Shown here: piece after piece, positions 1-9,622 of the stretch
Numbering within the stretch: the first letter of the stretch is position 1
How the letters are laid out: every line of letters starts with the position of its first letter
Source: Agrobacterium tumefaciens
Lineage (GTDB): Bacteria; Pseudomonadota; Alphaproteobacteria; Rhizobiales; Rhizobiaceae
Assembly (NCBI RefSeq): GCF_005221385.1
Contig: NZ_CP039903.1
Location: 2,981,001-3,045,000 of the forward strand
Direction: 5' to 3'
DNA: 64,000 nt
The notes under the pieces: model-generated
What the model was told of the DNA's origin: nothing
Seen by the model: the letters and a program-made list of their open reading frames with translations, nothing else
The model's database searches: none
Program-made: the position numbers and the translations under genes

Positions 1-187
1 GGTCCTCGCCGGAAAGCGTCTGCGTGCCGTTGCCCTCCGAAGGATACCAGACGGTAACGGCTAGATCCTTGCCACGTTCGGGAGAATGGATGGCGATTTC
101 GCTGACGCCCACAGCTTCATTTGCAAAAGCCGGCTGGGTAATGAGAGCGGAAAACAGCATGGTTGTGATGGTGATGATGGGGCGCAT
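1..187 (-). CDS. Secreted alpha/beta (dienelactone-type) hydrolase, 3' part cut off by the window
   Basis: Only the first 62 codons are inside the window. They begin with a signal peptide (basic start MRPIITITTMLFSALI, cleavage probably after QPAFA) and continue into VGVSEIAIHSPERGKDLAV and TVWYPSEG. That opening is typical of exported dienelactone hydrolase or PAF-acetylhydrolase-like enzymes. The catalytic Ser, Asp and His lie outside the window, so the fold assignment rests on the N-terminus alone. The start at 187 is the only ATG before the signal peptide. The gene is divergent from the membrane AraC regulator that starts about 100 bp away, so the two may share a promoter region and the regulator may control it (inference). 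Confidence 0.6.
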   Translation of the reverse strand, partial: MRPIITITTMLFSALITQPAFANEAVGVSEIAIHSPERGKDLAVTVWYPSEGNGTQTLSGED

Positions 188-290
188 GAAAAACCTCTTG
201 CGGTCGGAAGAACGAGACCCAATCTGCATTGTCACCTGTTTTCCGCGTCCTTGATCGCGTTTGAGGTCGTACCGAAACGCGATCTGGTCC

Positions 291-1424
291 ATGAAAAGAC
301 AACAGGTCGTCGATCCGGGATATTTGTTCGTGCTTTTCATTCCCCTGCCATTCGTCGTGGCGCTTCTGCTGGTCGTCATGTTCATCGTCTTTTTTCGAGG
401 CGGAGACGATGTGCGGACGAACCGCGCCTTTCTGGCGCTGATTGCGCTTTGCGCGGTGCAATCGGTTCTTGTTGGCCTGCGCTGGGGCTATGGCGTGAAT
501 GCGGTGCGTTATGTCCTGCCGGTCCTCGCCGCCTGCCTGCCGCCACTTGTCCATATCGCCTTTCGCGGCTTGATGAGGGTCGGGGCAGATAGCAGGAGAG
601 CGATGCTGGCAAGTCTCGTGCTCTCGCCTCTGTTGATTATTGTTCTGGAATTCGCCTTGCCGGTGGCGATTGATCTTGCCTTGATCCTCATCTTTGTCGG
701 CCATGCCGCCGCACTGCTTCTTCTGGGAAGAAAAGGGCCGGATGGGCTGGATGAGGCGCAATTCGCCAGCGTCACCTCGGCGCACAGGGCGCTGATCATC
801 GCCGCTGTGGCGTTATGTGTTTCGGCGCTGTTCGATCTTCTCGTGTTCCTCGATTTTGAGTGGGCGCATGGGGAAAATGTCGCCGCACTTGTTAGCAATG
901 CCAATCTTTTCGGGCTTTTGCTGATCGGTCTGATGGCCGCCCTGGCTGGAAAAAGCAAAGCGCCGCAAACGGCTGCAGAGCCGGCTGAGGAATTGCCGCC
1001 TCCCTCAGAGCCATCGGAACAGGACCGCGACATAGTCGCAAGCCTCGACCAACTTATGACAAAACATGCGCTTTACCGTGACGAGAACCTCAACCTGACG
1101 CGGCTGGCCAGGCGCTTCGGCCTGCCAAGCCGGCAGATATCAGGCGCGATCAATCGTTCCCTCGGCATCAATGTCTCGCAATATGTCAACCAGCTCCGTA
1201 TCCGCGAGGCCTGCCGGCTGCTGGAAGAGACGGAGCAATCGGTGACGGCGATCATGTTTTCCTCGGGTTTCCAGACCAAGTCCAACTTCAACCGGGAATT
1301 TCGCCGTGTTACCGGCATGAGCCCGGTGGACTGGCGTGAACGACAGGTGTGGAAGCTGGTTTCGCCAAACAAAACGGCCACCCGGCAGATGCCGGATGAC
1401 CGTCTGAAGATGGTCGGAAAATGA
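291..1424 (+). CDS. Membrane-embedded AraC-family transcriptional regulator
   Basis: 377 residues. Roughly the first 230 are a run of six or seven hydrophobic segments (starting YLFVLFIPLPFVVALLLVV), followed by a Pro/Glu-rich linker (PAEELPPPSEPSEQ). The C-terminal 110 residues carry an AraC/XylS double helix-turn-helix, seen in NLTRLARRFGLPSRQISGAI and in SSGFQTKSNFNREFRRVTG. The architecture implies a DNA-binding domain tethered to the inner membrane that senses an envelope or membrane signal; the ligand is unknown. ATG 291 was chosen over an in-frame TTG at 261 because it directly precedes the first membrane segment. It is divergent from the secreted hydrolase and convergent with the TRAP binding protein. 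Confidence 0.8.
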   Translation: MKRQQVVDPGYLFVLFIPLPFVVALLLVVMFIVFFRGGDDVRTNRAFLALIALCAVQSVLVGLRWGYGVNAVRYVLPVLAACLPPLVHIAFRGLMRVGADSRRAMLASLVLSPLLIIVLEFALPVAIDLALILIFVGHAAALLLLGRKGPDGLDEAQFASVTSAHRALIIAAVALCVSALFDLLVFLDFEWAHGENVAALVSNANLFGLLLIGLMAALAGKSKAPQTAAEPAEELPPPSEPSEQDRDIVASLDQLMTKHALYRDENLNLTRLARRFGLPSRQISGAINRSLGINVSQYVNQLRIREACRLLEETEQSVTAIMFSSGFQTKSNFNREFRRVTGMSPVDWRERQVWKLVSPNKTATRQMPDDRLKMVGK

Positions 1425-1431
1425 TGAGGGA

Positions 1432-2562
<1,131 letters not shown>

Positions 2563-2724
2563 TTACGGGCGAACCGCACGGTACGCCTCCCAAGGGCTAC
2601 TAAACATTTATCCTTGCAGCCATCAAGAGGGAATGTTCCAAACTTGCGCGCTCTTCTGCAATGCCTGTCGATTGCTGTTTTGGCACGTGATCGCGTTCTG
2701 CTTGTGGCCTCCGCCCCGCCGTGG

Positions 2725-3198
2725 TCAGGGTTGAGTGGGTTTTAATGCCGGATCGTCTATTGCAGGATTATAAAACAGCGACAGCGTCAGGCTTCTCGCG
2801 ATGCGTTCGGCCGTTTCCATAAACCAGTCATGGGCCTCCCTGCTCGGCGCGATATCATCAAGCGTCGCCGAAAATAATGTGAGCCATTGTGGGAAAAGTT
2901 CGGCCGTCATGCCTTTGACACCCAGATGCGCCTGCACCGGCTTGCCGCCGTAACCGCCATTCTTGAAGGCGACGGCTGCCCAGAACTGTTTCATTTTGGC
3001 CATATGTTCCGGCCAGCGCCCGGTAAGACGTGCATCAAAGACAGGTCCGAGCGTCGGATGTTTTAGAACGCGGCTATAAAATGTCTCCACCAGCAGATCG
3101 ATGAAGCCGGAATCAACGCCGATCTCTGCCATGGCTCTTTCCGCCCGGTCTTGAATCTCCGCGCTATGGGCGGCCTTTGCCGCGATGGGATCCTGCAT
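2725..3198 (-). CDS. Group III truncated haemoglobin (2/2 globin)
   Basis: 157 residues. The sequence follows the group III truncated globin pattern: IDLLVETFYSRVLKHPTLGP at residues ~32-51, WPEHMAKMKQFWAAV, and the likely proximal haem histidine in QAHLGVKG, followed by FPQWLTLFSATLDDI. It is a soluble cytoplasmic haem protein; family members have been linked to oxygen, NO or sulfide chemistry, but no role is proven from sequence. It is divergent from mbfA, and the shared promoter holds two Irr-type iron boxes, which suggests iron or haem control. There is no signal peptide. Older databases sometimes mislabel this family as Sec or Tat-related. Confidence 0.85.
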   Translation of the reverse strand: MQDPIAAKAAHSAEIQDRAERAMAEIGVDSGFIDLLVETFYSRVLKHPTLGPVFDARLTGRWPEHMAKMKQFWAAVAFKNGGYGGKPVQAHLGVKGMTAELFPQWLTLFSATLDDIAPSREAHDWFMETAERIARSLTLSLFYNPAIDDPALKPTQP

Positions 3199-3261
3199 CG
3201 TGCTTCCTTTTCCGTGAATTTACGCCGCTTGGCCGCGCTGGGCAATGCGACGCTTTGACGT

Positions 3262-3278
3262 ATTAGAATTATTCTAAA
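3262..3278. promoter_or_regulatory. Irr-type iron control element (ICE) box 1
   Basis: The sequence reads ATTAGAA-TTA-TTCTAAA, one mismatch from the rhizobial ICE/Irr consensus TTTAGAA-N3-TTCTAAA. It lies between the divergent globin (start 3198) and mbfA (start 3337), with its centre about 70 bp from each start, and 46 bp from the second box. Irr is a haem-responsive Fur-family regulator that represses or activates under low iron. A RirA role is less likely, because its site has a different pattern. Confidence 0.75.
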
Positions 3279-3307
3279 GAGCTTGATTGTGAAGGTGTGT
3301 CGCTGTA

Positions 3308-3324
3308 TTTAGAATTATTCTAAA
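3308..3324. promoter_or_regulatory. Irr-type iron control element (ICE) box 2
   Basis: The sequence reads TTTAGAA-TTA-TTCTAAA, a perfect 7-bp inverted repeat that fits the ICE consensus exactly. It ends 12 bp before the mbfA start codon, a position where bound Irr would block transcription or translation start. That fits the known Irr repression of mbfA in Agrobacterium and Bradyrhizobium under iron limitation. Confidence 0.85.
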
Positions 3325-3336
3325 AAGGTTTAAGCC

Positions 3337-4320
3337 ATGTTACGTAGTCTTTTTTCCCTTTCCAAACGCCCCTTCTCTTCGCTTGGCGAACAGGAAATCC
3401 TGGCGCTCGCCATCTCGTCGGAAGAGGATGATTCCCGTATTTACCGCTCCTACGCAGATCATCTGCGCGGACAATATCCGCAATCGGCAAAGGTTTTTGA
3501 TGACATGGCCGAAGTCGAGCAGCAGCATCGAAATGTGCTGATCGATATGCATCGCCGCCGTTTTGGAGAAACCATCCCGCTGATCCGCCGCGAACACGTG
3601 CGCGGCTTTTACGAGCGCACGCCGGACTGGCTGGTGAAAAACCTGTCGCTAGAGAAAATTCGCGCCCAGGCCGAATTGATGGAAGCGCAGGCGATCCGGT
3701 TCTACGATGAAGCGGTCAAGCGCACCACCGATGCCTCGACGCGCCAACTGCTCGGTGATCTGGCTGAGGCGGAGCGGGGCCACGAAGACGTGGCGCATAT
3801 GCTGGAAGAGAAACATCTCGATGCAGATGGCAAGACCGAAGAGGCTGAAACCGCAAAACGCCAATTTCTGCTGACCTACGTGCAGCCGGGCCTTGCTGGC
3901 CTGATGGATGGCTCTGTCTCGACGCTCGCGCCGATCTTCGCGGCCGCCTTCGCCACGCAGGATACCTGGCAGACCTTCTTGATCGGTCTCTCGGCTTCCG
4001 TCGGCGCGGGTATTTCCATGGGCTTCACCGAGGCCGCCCATGATGATGGCAAGCTTTCGGGCCGCGGCTCGCCGGTAAAGCGGGGTTTCACTTCTGGCAT
4101 CATGACGGCCGTCGGTGGCCTCGGTCACGCGCTTCCCTATCTCATTCCGCATTTCTGGACGGCCACGGCCATTGCTGCCGTCGTCGTTTTCGTGGAGCTC
4201 TGGGCCATTGCCTTCATTCAGAACCGCTTCATGGAAACGCCGTTCCTGCGGGCGGTGTTTCAGGTTGTGCTTGGCGGTTCGCTGGTTCTGGCAGCCGGCA
4301 TCATCATCGGCAACGGGTGA
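3337..4320 (+). CDS. mbfA: Membrane-bound ferritin MbfA (erythrin-VIT1 fusion)
   Basis: 327 residues in two parts. The N-terminal ~160 residues form a ferritin-like di-iron four-helix domain with two ExxH motifs (EQQH at 61-64, ERGH at 146-149). The C-terminal part is a VIT1/CCC1-type domain with about five membrane segments, seen in AGLMDGSVSTLAPIFAA and VGAGISMGFTEAA. Family members export iron across the inner membrane and protect against iron and peroxide stress. The gene sits behind two Irr boxes and is divergent from a truncated globin. A hairpin follows its stop. The name is assigned from family and context with high confidence. Confidence 0.93.
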   Translation: MLRSLFSLSKRPFSSLGEQEILALAISSEEDDSRIYRSYADHLRGQYPQSAKVFDDMAEVEQQHRNVLIDMHRRRFGETIPLIRREHVRGFYERTPDWLVKNLSLEKIRAQAELMEAQAIRFYDEAVKRTTDASTRQLLGDLAEAERGHEDVAHMLEEKHLDADGKTEEAETAKRQFLLTYVQPGLAGLMDGSVSTLAPIFAAAFATQDTWQTFLIGLSASVGAGISMGFTEAAHDDGKLSGRGSPVKRGFTSGIMTAVGGLGHALPYLIPHFWTATAIAAVVVFVELWAIAFIQNRFMETPFLRAVFQVVLGGSLVLAAGIIIGNG

Positions 4321-4326
4321 AAAAGA

Positions 4327-4350
4327 AAGAGCCCGCGGCGGCGGGCTCTT
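4327..4350. terminator. Bidirectional terminator between mbfA and the transglutaminase-like gene
   Basis: A 10-bp stem AAGAGCCCGC / GCGGGCTCTT with a 4-nt loop lies between two convergent genes (ends 4320 and 4377). On the minus strand it is followed by TCTTTTT, so it should serve the minus-strand gene well and mbfA less strongly. Confidence 0.75.
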
Positions 4351-4376
4351 AATCTGTCAGAATGGTAGTTTGAGTG

Positions 4377-4991
4377 TCAGCGCAACGCGCCAACCAGAAC
4401 ATCACGACCATCTTCGATGGAAACCCAGCGGCCCGTATTGAAAGACGCCTGCCGTTTCAGATAGGTGTAGTTGGTGTCTGTCCAGAGCTTCACGTCGTCG
4501 GTGAGGTTGTCGAGAATATAATCGCCATCGGTGGTGCGAAGCGTCAGCACGGCATGGCCCTCGCCGTCCGGCTTGCGCACGACGGTGATCAGCAGGTCGG
4601 CCACGGAAAAACCGCGCTCGATGAGCTTCTTACGCTTCAGCAGCACAAAATCTTCGCAATCGCCGGCCGTCGTCGGATATTCCCAGACTTCGTCCTTGCC
4701 GTAGATTTCCTGATCGGTCATCGCCACGATGGTGGTGTTGACAGAGGTGTTGATCTCACGAATGACGCCCCAGCCATATTCGGTGACGCGCGGCGGCGGC
4801 GTCATCTTGTTACGAATGTTGCATTCATCCGAATATTTCTGACAGAACTCATAATGGCCGATCGGCTGGGAGGTAATCCCGCCCGTCACCATGGAAGGGC
4901 TTCCCTTGATTTCCGCCATGGCGGAAGCAGCAGTCATTAGCCCGGCGGCAACTGCAAACAGCAGCGCACGCGCCAGCGGTGCGTTCATCAT
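4377..4991 (-). CDS. Secreted bacterial transglutaminase-like cysteine protease (BTLCP, DUF920)
   Basis: 204 residues with a signal peptide (MMNAPLARALLFAVAAGLM, cleavage near ASAMA). The papain-like triad of the BTLCP family is visible: Cys in TAGDCEDFVLLK, His in GEGHAVLTLR, and Asp in GDYILDNLTD. Family members are periplasmic. Some Pseudomonas relatives (LapG) cleave adhesins under c-di-GMP control, but no LapD partner is seen here, so that role is not assigned. The gene is monocistronic and convergent with mbfA. Met1 and Met2 are equally possible starts. Confidence 0.8.
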   Translation of the reverse strand: MMNAPLARALLFAVAAGLMTAASAMAEIKGSPSMVTGGITSQPIGHYEFCQKYSDECNIRNKMTPPPRVTEYGWGVIREINTSVNTTIVAMTDQEIYGKDEVWEYPTTAGDCEDFVLLKRKKLIERGFSVADLLITVVRKPDGEGHAVLTLRTTDGDYILDNLTDDVKLWTDTNYTYLKRQASFNTGRWVSIEDGRDVLVGALR

Positions 4992-5109
4992 GAAACCCGT
5001 CCCTTAATTCTTAATGAAAAGTTAAGAGGGATGGGGGGTAGGAGTCAATCATTAGCAATCGGTGGCGCGCAAGACTCGTTGAATATGGTTAAGAGCGTTG
5101 CGCAAATGC

Positions 5110-5898
5110 CTATATTGCAAGGGCTTTGACGGCCGCGAGCATCCTGTCGATATCCTGTGGCCGGGAAAGCCGGTGGTCGCCGTCGCGGATCAGCGTCAGC
5201 ACCACGTCGTCGGCGGGAAGGTGCTCGAGGAGCTTCAGCGCGTGCTGATAGGGAACGTCAGGATCGCGCATGCCCTGCAGGATGTGAACGGGGCAGCCGG
5301 TGGTGATGATGCCTGTGAGCACGCGGTTCCGCCTGCCGTCCTCCATCAGTGCCCGGGTGAAGATGTTGGGTTCGGGGCTATATTCCGAATGTTCCTCGAA
5401 ATAGCCTCTTTCCACCAGCGACGTCTTTTCCGCTTCCGTCAGGCTGGGCTCTATCAACTCCGCAGTAAAATCGGGAGCGGGGGCAATAAGAACCAGACCG
5501 GCGACGGAAGGCACACCGCCTGCCTTGCGCAGCTCCTCGACCATGCGCAACGCAATCCACCCGCCCATCGACGAGCCGACGAGGATGACACGCGACGATG
5601 CCTTGGCGTGCACCACGGTGAGCGCTTCTTCCAGCCACCGCGAAATCGTGCCTTTGTTGAAATCGCCGCCGGAAGCTCCGTGGCCGGAATAATCGAGCCG
5701 CAGGCAGGCAAGACCTTTTTCTGCTGCGAAGCGATCGAGCTCCACCGCCTTGGTTCCCGTCATGTCGGAACGATAGCCGCCGAGCCAGACAAGCAAGGGT
5801 GCGTCCGGCTGTGATGTTGCGCGGCGATGGAGAAAAGCGATGTTGCGGGTGTCGTCACCTGCTCCTATATGCAGGAATTCAGCGGCTTGTTCGGTCAT
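5110..5898 (-). CDS. Alpha/beta hydrolase (serine esterase, ABHD10-like)
   Basis: 262 residues, cytoplasmic. The nucleophile elbow is GSSMGGW, the oxyanion region is LVWLGGYRSDMTG, the acid residue is the Asp of GMRDPDVP, and the histidine is in RDGDHRLSRP. All three catalytic residues are present and in the usual order. The overall pattern resembles ABHD10-type acyl esterases; the substrate is unknown. The start MTEQAAEF at 5898 was chosen over an upstream ATG at 5928 because the core fold begins only after it and an AGGAG lies 12 nt ahead. The gene is divergent from infC. Confidence 0.8.
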   Translation of the reverse strand: MTEQAAEFLHIGAGDDTRNIAFLHRRATSQPDAPLLVWLGGYRSDMTGTKAVELDRFAAEKGLACLRLDYSGHGASGGDFNKGTISRWLEEALTVVHAKASSRVILVGSSMGGWIALRMVEELRKAGGVPSVAGLVLIAPAPDFTAELIEPSLTEAEKTSLVERGYFEEHSEYSPEPNIFTRALMEDGRRNRVLTGIITTGCPVHILQGMRDPDVPYQHALKLLEHLPADDVVLTLIRDGDHRLSRPQDIDRMLAAVKALAI

Positions 5899-6071
5899 GT
5901 ATATGCAATTCTCCTGATTTTCGTGCAATATCGGCGGCGTATTTGCAAAAACCGTGGCAAGAGGTGATCTTTTCGGGCAGATATGCTATTGACTTCGCCA
6001 CGGCAATAACGACATTTCCGCCGCTTGTACCAAACAAGCTGTTTTTTGCTGACGTGATCCAGAAACAGATC

Positions 6072-6076
6072 AGGAG
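6072..6076 (+). promoter_or_regulatory. Ribosome binding site that fixes the ATT start of infC
   Basis: AGGAG lies 9 nt before the ATT codon at 6086-6088. No ATG, GTG or TTG lies in frame between it and the conserved IF3 N-terminus. Confidence 0.75.
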
Positions 6077-6085
6077 AATACGACC

Positions 6086-6622
6086 ATTCGCAGACCTTTC
6101 AAAGCCGATGCCCCCGTCAAGGAGGGCCCGCGCTCCAACCGGGAAATTCGGGTTCCCAGAGTTCAGCTTATTGATGAAGAGGGCCAGAACCTCGGTAGCA
6201 TGCCGACGGATCAGGCTTTGAAAATGGCGGAAGAGGCCGGTCTCGATCTTGTCGAGATTTCGCCGAACGCAGAGCCGCCGGTATGCAAGATCCTCGATCT
6301 CGGCAAGCTTAAATACTCGACCCAGAAGAAAGCCGCTGAGGCGCGCAAGAAACAGAAGATTGTCGAGGTCAAGGAAATCAAGATGCGCCCCAACATCGAC
6401 ACGCATGACTATGACGTGAAGATGAAGGCGATGAACCGCTTCTTTGACGAAGGTGACAAGGTGAAGGTGACGCTGAAGTTCCGTGGCCGTGAAATGGCCC
6501 ACCAGGAACTTGGCATGAAACTTCTCCTTCAGGTGAAGGAAGATACCCAGGCGATTGCCAAGGTTGAAGCCGAGCCGAAGCTGGAAGGCCGTCAGATGAT
6601 GATGGTTCTCGCCCCGAAATAA
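6086..6622 (+). CDS. infC: Translation initiation factor IF-3 (ATT start codon)
   Basis: 178 residues. IF-3 binds the 30S subunit, checks the start codon and keeps subunits apart. Reading from ATT at 6086 gives (M)[17 protein letters not shown], then [19 protein letters not shown], which is the conserved alphaproteobacterial N-terminus. The first in-frame ATG (6200) would delete the first 38 residues of the N-terminal domain. The C-domain ([19 protein letters not shown]) is complete. An AUU-class start is the classic self-control device of infC: IF-3 itself discriminates against it. rpmI and rplT follow in the standard order. Confidence 0.92.
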   Translation: MRRPFKADAPVKEGPRSNREIRVPRVQLIDEEGQNLGSMPTDQALKMAEEAGLDLVEISPNAEPPVCKILDLGKLKYSTQKKAAEARKKQKIVEVKEIKMRPNIDTHDYDVKMKAMNRFFDEGDKVKVTLKFRGREMAHQELGMKLLLQVKEDTQAIAKVEAEPKLEGRQMMMVLAPK

Positions 6623-6657
6623 TTTTGCGCCAGTCCTGAAGACTGCGTAAATCACCG

Positions 6658-6687
6658 CCGCAAGGGGAAATTTTCATTCCCCGTTGC
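6658..6687 (+). terminator. Hairpin after infC, partial terminator or leader attenuator of rpmI-rplT
   Basis: CGCAAGGGGAA pairs with TTCCCC-GTTGCG (one bulged G) and is followed by CTTTTA. It sits in the 190-nt gap between infC and rpmI, where many bacteria place L20-dependent control or an attenuator. The T run is short, so partial read-through is expected. Confidence 0.4.
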
Positions 6688-6813
6688 GCTTTTAGCCGAC
6701 TGCGGTTATAAGCGCGCGTCCGAACGGTCCGGCAGGGCATGCCGAGGCCGTTCCTGAATAGCTTGAAATAGGCCTCGTCTGCCTGTTTCGATACAAAAAC
6801 ACGGAGTAGCAAA

Positions 6814-7017
6814 ATGCCCAAGATGAAGACGAAGTCCGCTGCAAAAAAGCGGTTCAAGATCACCGCTACCGGTAAGGTTGTTGCAGCCGCCGCCGGTAAG
6901 CGCCACGGCATGATCAAGCGTACCAACAAGTTCATTCGCGACGCGCGTGGAACCATGGTTCTCGCCGAAGCTGACGGCAAGAAAGTCGTCAAGAACTACC
7001 TGCCGAACGGTCTCTGA
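6814..7017 (+). CDS. rpmI: 50S ribosomal protein L35
   Basis: 67 residues, very basic, the usual L35 length, with the standard opening [14 protein letters not shown] and the family motif [17 protein letters not shown]. It is a structural protein of the large subunit. It is preceded by CGGAGTAG (Shine-Dalgarno) and followed 40 bp later by rplT, the conserved infC-rpmI-rplT order. Confidence 0.97.
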   Translation: MPKMKTKSAAKKRFKITATGKVVAAAAGKRHGMIKRTNKFIRDARGTMVLAEADGKKVVKNYLPNGL

Positions 7018-7057
7018 GACTTTTCCGCACTTTTGGACACTTTAAGGAGATCATGAC

Positions 7058-7462
7058 ATGGCACGCGTAAAACGTGGCGTAACTTCCCGCGCCAAGCACA
7101 CCAAGACACTCAAGGCAGCCAAGGGCTTCTACGGCCGCCGCAAGAACACCATCCGCGCAGCAAAGGCTGCCGTGGATCGTTCCAAGCAGTACGCTTACCG
7201 CGACCGCAAGGTCAACAAGCGCAACTTCCGCGCTCTGTGGATCCAGCGTATCAACGCTGCTGTTCGCGAATTCGGCCTGACCTATGGCCGCTTCATCGAC
7301 GGCCTGAACAAGGCTGGCATCGAAGTCGACCGCAAGGTTCTGTCCGACATGGCTATCCATGAGCCGGCAGCATTCGGCGCGCTCGTTGAAGCAGCGAAGA
7401 AGGCTCTTGAGTACCTCAAGGATGCTGGTACGACCAACGAGTTTGAAACCGCTGTAAAGTAA
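7058..7462 (+). CDS. rplT: 50S ribosomal protein L20
   Basis: 134 residues starting [18 protein letters not shown], with the conserved [17 protein letters not shown] helix and [16 protein letters not shown]20 binds 23S rRNA early in assembly and represses its own operon in several bacteria. The C-terminus is about 15 residues longer than in E. coli, as is usual in Rhizobiales. A strong terminator follows within 35 bp, closing the operon. Confidence 0.97.
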   Translation: MARVKRGVTSRAKHTKTLKAAKGFYGRRKNTIRAAKAAVDRSKQYAYRDRKVNKRNFRALWIQRINAAVREFGLTYGRFIDGLNKAGIEVDRKVLSDMAIHEPAAFGALVEAAKKALEYLKDAGTTNEFETAVK

Positions 7463-7493
7463 TTACGGCGCGGACAATCTGTTGTTCATTTGA

Positions 7494-7531
7494 AACCCGC
7501 GCCGGTCCTCCGGCGCGGGTTTTCCGTTTTT
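7494..7531 (+). terminator. Rho-independent terminator of infC-rpmI-rplT
   Basis: A perfect 12-bp stem AACCCGCGCCGG / CCGGCGCGGGTT with a TCCT loop is followed by TTCCGTTTTT. It lies 31 bp after the rplT stop. Confidence 0.9.
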
Positions 7532-7644
7532 GAAGTTCATGGCAATTCCGGCAAAAGCGTCAGGCGCTTCGTCCCGGATTTGTCGGAGACAAAAGGGTGG
7601 GGCATCGGCCGGCATTTGACCGGGCAAGCTCCAGGGGGCAAAAA

Positions 7645-8529
7645 ATGCTGGTTGCCGCAAGCGAAGTGGAAAAGGCAAAGGGCTTTCACGTCCATCTCGA
7701 GGATGGTGATATCGCAGCCTTGATGCGGGCATTGCTTCAGAGCGAGCGCCGTGTGCAGAAACTCGAGCTTTCCGCCGCTACCGTCTGGATCAAACGTCAG
7801 GGCACGGAAACGCCGTCCTGGTGGATAAAGCTGCAGACTTTTCTTGCAAAACTGCTTCCCTACACCTTCATGCGGCCTTCGCCGCCGCTTGACGGTGCCG
7901 GGCTGATGCGTCGCGAACTCGAAACGCTTGAGGTCTTCAAGGCCCGCGGTTTTCCCGTTCCGCCGATCATTTATTCCTCGCTCACGGCCGTTGTTCTGGG
8001 CGATGTCGGGCCCACCATCATGGAGCGCATGGACGCGATAAAGGTCGCAAGACCGTCGGAACATGATGCCTTGCTGGTTAAATCGGCAGAAGCGCTTGGC
8101 GAACTGCACGCGGCGGGTCTCTGCCATGGTCGTCCGCATGTGCGCGACTTCTTTCTCCAGGACGGCCGTGTCGGCTTCATGGATTTCGAGGAGCGCCCTC
8201 AGGAGGTCATGCCGCTGGAAACGGCGCAGGCCCGCGATATATGGCTGCTGTTTTTACAGGTCGCAACGCGCGCCTGCGATACGTCGAAAACCTGTGATGC
8301 CGCCTTTTCCCGCTGGCGTGAAAACGCCCCGCCCCGGGCGCTGGAAGAATTGTGCCGCCTGACCGGCATTCTGGGGCGATTTTTACCGCTTGCCCGGTTG
8401 ATCGGGCGCGTGCGGATGGGTAGTGATCTGCGACGCTTTATCATGGCGACCGACTATCTGATGAATGCTGTGAACCCCGAAGCCGCTCTCAAAAAAACCG
8501 GCAAGGCAGGAAAAGATGACAGAACTTGA
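7645..8529 (+). CDS. Kinase-like protein (lipopolysaccharide/RIO-type kinase fold), overlaps pheS
   Basis: 294 residues. The C-lobe signature of a protein-kinase-like fold is visible: [20 protein letters not shown] resembles a catalytic loop, and GFMDFEERP resembles the DFG metal-binding segment. An N-lobe-like part includes VWIKRQG (possible ATP lysine). Relatives are usually labelled LPS (Kdo/heptose) kinase or RIO-like. The substrate is unknown. ATG 7645 is preceded by AGGGGG and chosen over 7597, which lacks a binding site. Its last 14 bases overlap the start of pheS, so the two are translationally linked. That is an odd pairing for a kinase. Confidence 0.55.
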   Translation: MLVAASEVEKAKGFHVHLEDGDIAALMRALLQSERRVQKLELSAATVWIKRQGTETPSWWIKLQTFLAKLLPYTFMRPSPPLDGAGLMRRELETLEVFKARGFPVPPIIYSSLTAVVLGDVGPTIMERMDAIKVARPSEHDALLVKSAEALGELHAAGLCHGRPHVRDFFLQDGRVGFMDFEERPQEVMPLETAQARDIWLLFLQVATRACDTSKTCDAAFSRWRENAPPRALEELCRLTGILGRFLPLARLIGRVRMGSDLRRFIMATDYLMNAVNPEAALKKTGKAGKDDRT

Positions 8530-9598
8530 TACCTTGAAATCGCAACTGATGTCGGAGATCGCCACCGCTGCCGATGAGCCGGCCATCGAAGCCGTACGCG
8601 TTTCCGCGCTGGGCAAGAAGGGCTCGGTTTCGGAGCTTCTGAAGACGCTTGGCAGCATGACGCCGGAAGAGCGCCAGACCCGGGGCGCTGCCATCAATCA
8701 GCTCAAGACGGAGATCACCGACCTCATCGGCGAGCGCAAGAACGCGCTGAAGGATGCCGCCATCGCCGCCCGCCTGAAGGCGGAAACGGTGGATGTCAGC
8801 CTGCCGGTTCGCCAGTCCCCCACCGAGCGTGGCCGCATTCATCCCATCAGCCAGATCGTCGATGAAATCACCGCCATCTTCGCGGATATGGGGTTCTCGA
8901 TCGCCGAAGGTCCTGACATCGAGACCGACTATTACAATTTCACGGCGTTGAATTTCCCCGAAGGCCATCCGGCCCGCGAGATGCACGACACCTTTTTCTT
9001 CCAGCCGGATGAAAACGGCGAGCGCAAGGTGCTGCGCACCCATACCTCGCCGGTGCAGATACGCACCATGGAAAGCCAGAAACCGCCGATCCGCATCGTC
9101 ATTCCCGGCAAGACCTACCGTCAGGATTCCGACGCCACTCACTCGCCAATGTTCCATCAGGTCGAAGGCCTTGTCATCGACAAGAAGGCGCATGTGGGCA
9201 ATCTGCGCTGGGTACTGGAAGAGTTCTGCAAGACCTTCTTCGAGGTCGACAGCGTGGTGATGCGTTTCCGCCCGTCCTTCTTCCCCTTCACGGAGCCGAG
9301 CTTCGAGGTGGATATCCAGTGCGACCGTTCCGGCCCCATCGTCAAGTTCGGCGAGGGCAAGGACTGGATGGAAATCCTCGGCTGCGGCATGGTGCACCCC
9401 AATGTGCTGCGAGCCGGCGGGCTGGACCCGGATGAATATCAGGGCTTTGCCTGGGGCATGGGCCTCGATCGCATCGCCATGCTGAAATACGGCATGCCGG
9501 ACCTGCGCGATTTCTTCAACGCCGATGTCCGCTGGATGAACCATTACGGCTTCCGCCCGCTCGACATGCCGACGCTGTTCGGCGGTTTGAGCGTTTAA
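8516..9598 (+). CDS. pheS: Phenylalanyl-tRNA synthetase alpha subunit
   Basis: 360 residues, standard length. It charges tRNA-Phe together with PheT as an alpha2-beta2 enzyme. The N-terminal coiled coil (residues 1-90) is followed by the class II catalytic core: motif 2 region [19 protein letters not shown], and motif 3 region [20 protein letters not shown] near the C-terminus. The substrate segments [13 protein letters not shown] and [14 protein letters not shown] are intact. It starts inside the end of the kinase-like gene and is followed 24 bp later by pheT. Confidence 0.97.
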   Translation: MTELDTLKSQLMSEIATAADEPAIEAVRVSALGKKGSVSELLKTLGSMTPEERQTRGAAINQLKTEITDLIGERKNALKDAAIAARLKAETVDVSLPVRQSPTERGRIHPISQIVDEITAIFADMGFSIAEGPDIETDYYNFTALNFPEGHPAREMHDTFFFQPDENGERKVLRTHTSPVQIRTMESQKPPIRIVIPGKTYRQDSDATHSPMFHQVEGLVIDKKAHVGNLRWVLEEFCKTFFEVDSVVMRFRPSFFPFTEPSFEVDIQCDRSGPIVKFGEGKDWMEILGCGMVHPNVLRAGGLDPDEYQGFAWGMGLDRIAMLKYGMPDLRDFFNADVRWMNHYGFRPLDMPTLFGGLSV

Positions 9599-9622
9599 TC
9601 CGGTTAGCCAAGGAGCAAAGAC

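Noticed and set aside
4377..4991. LapG-type adhesin protease system
   Set aside because: The cysteine protease fold matches, but no LapD, LapA or secretion genes accompany it.
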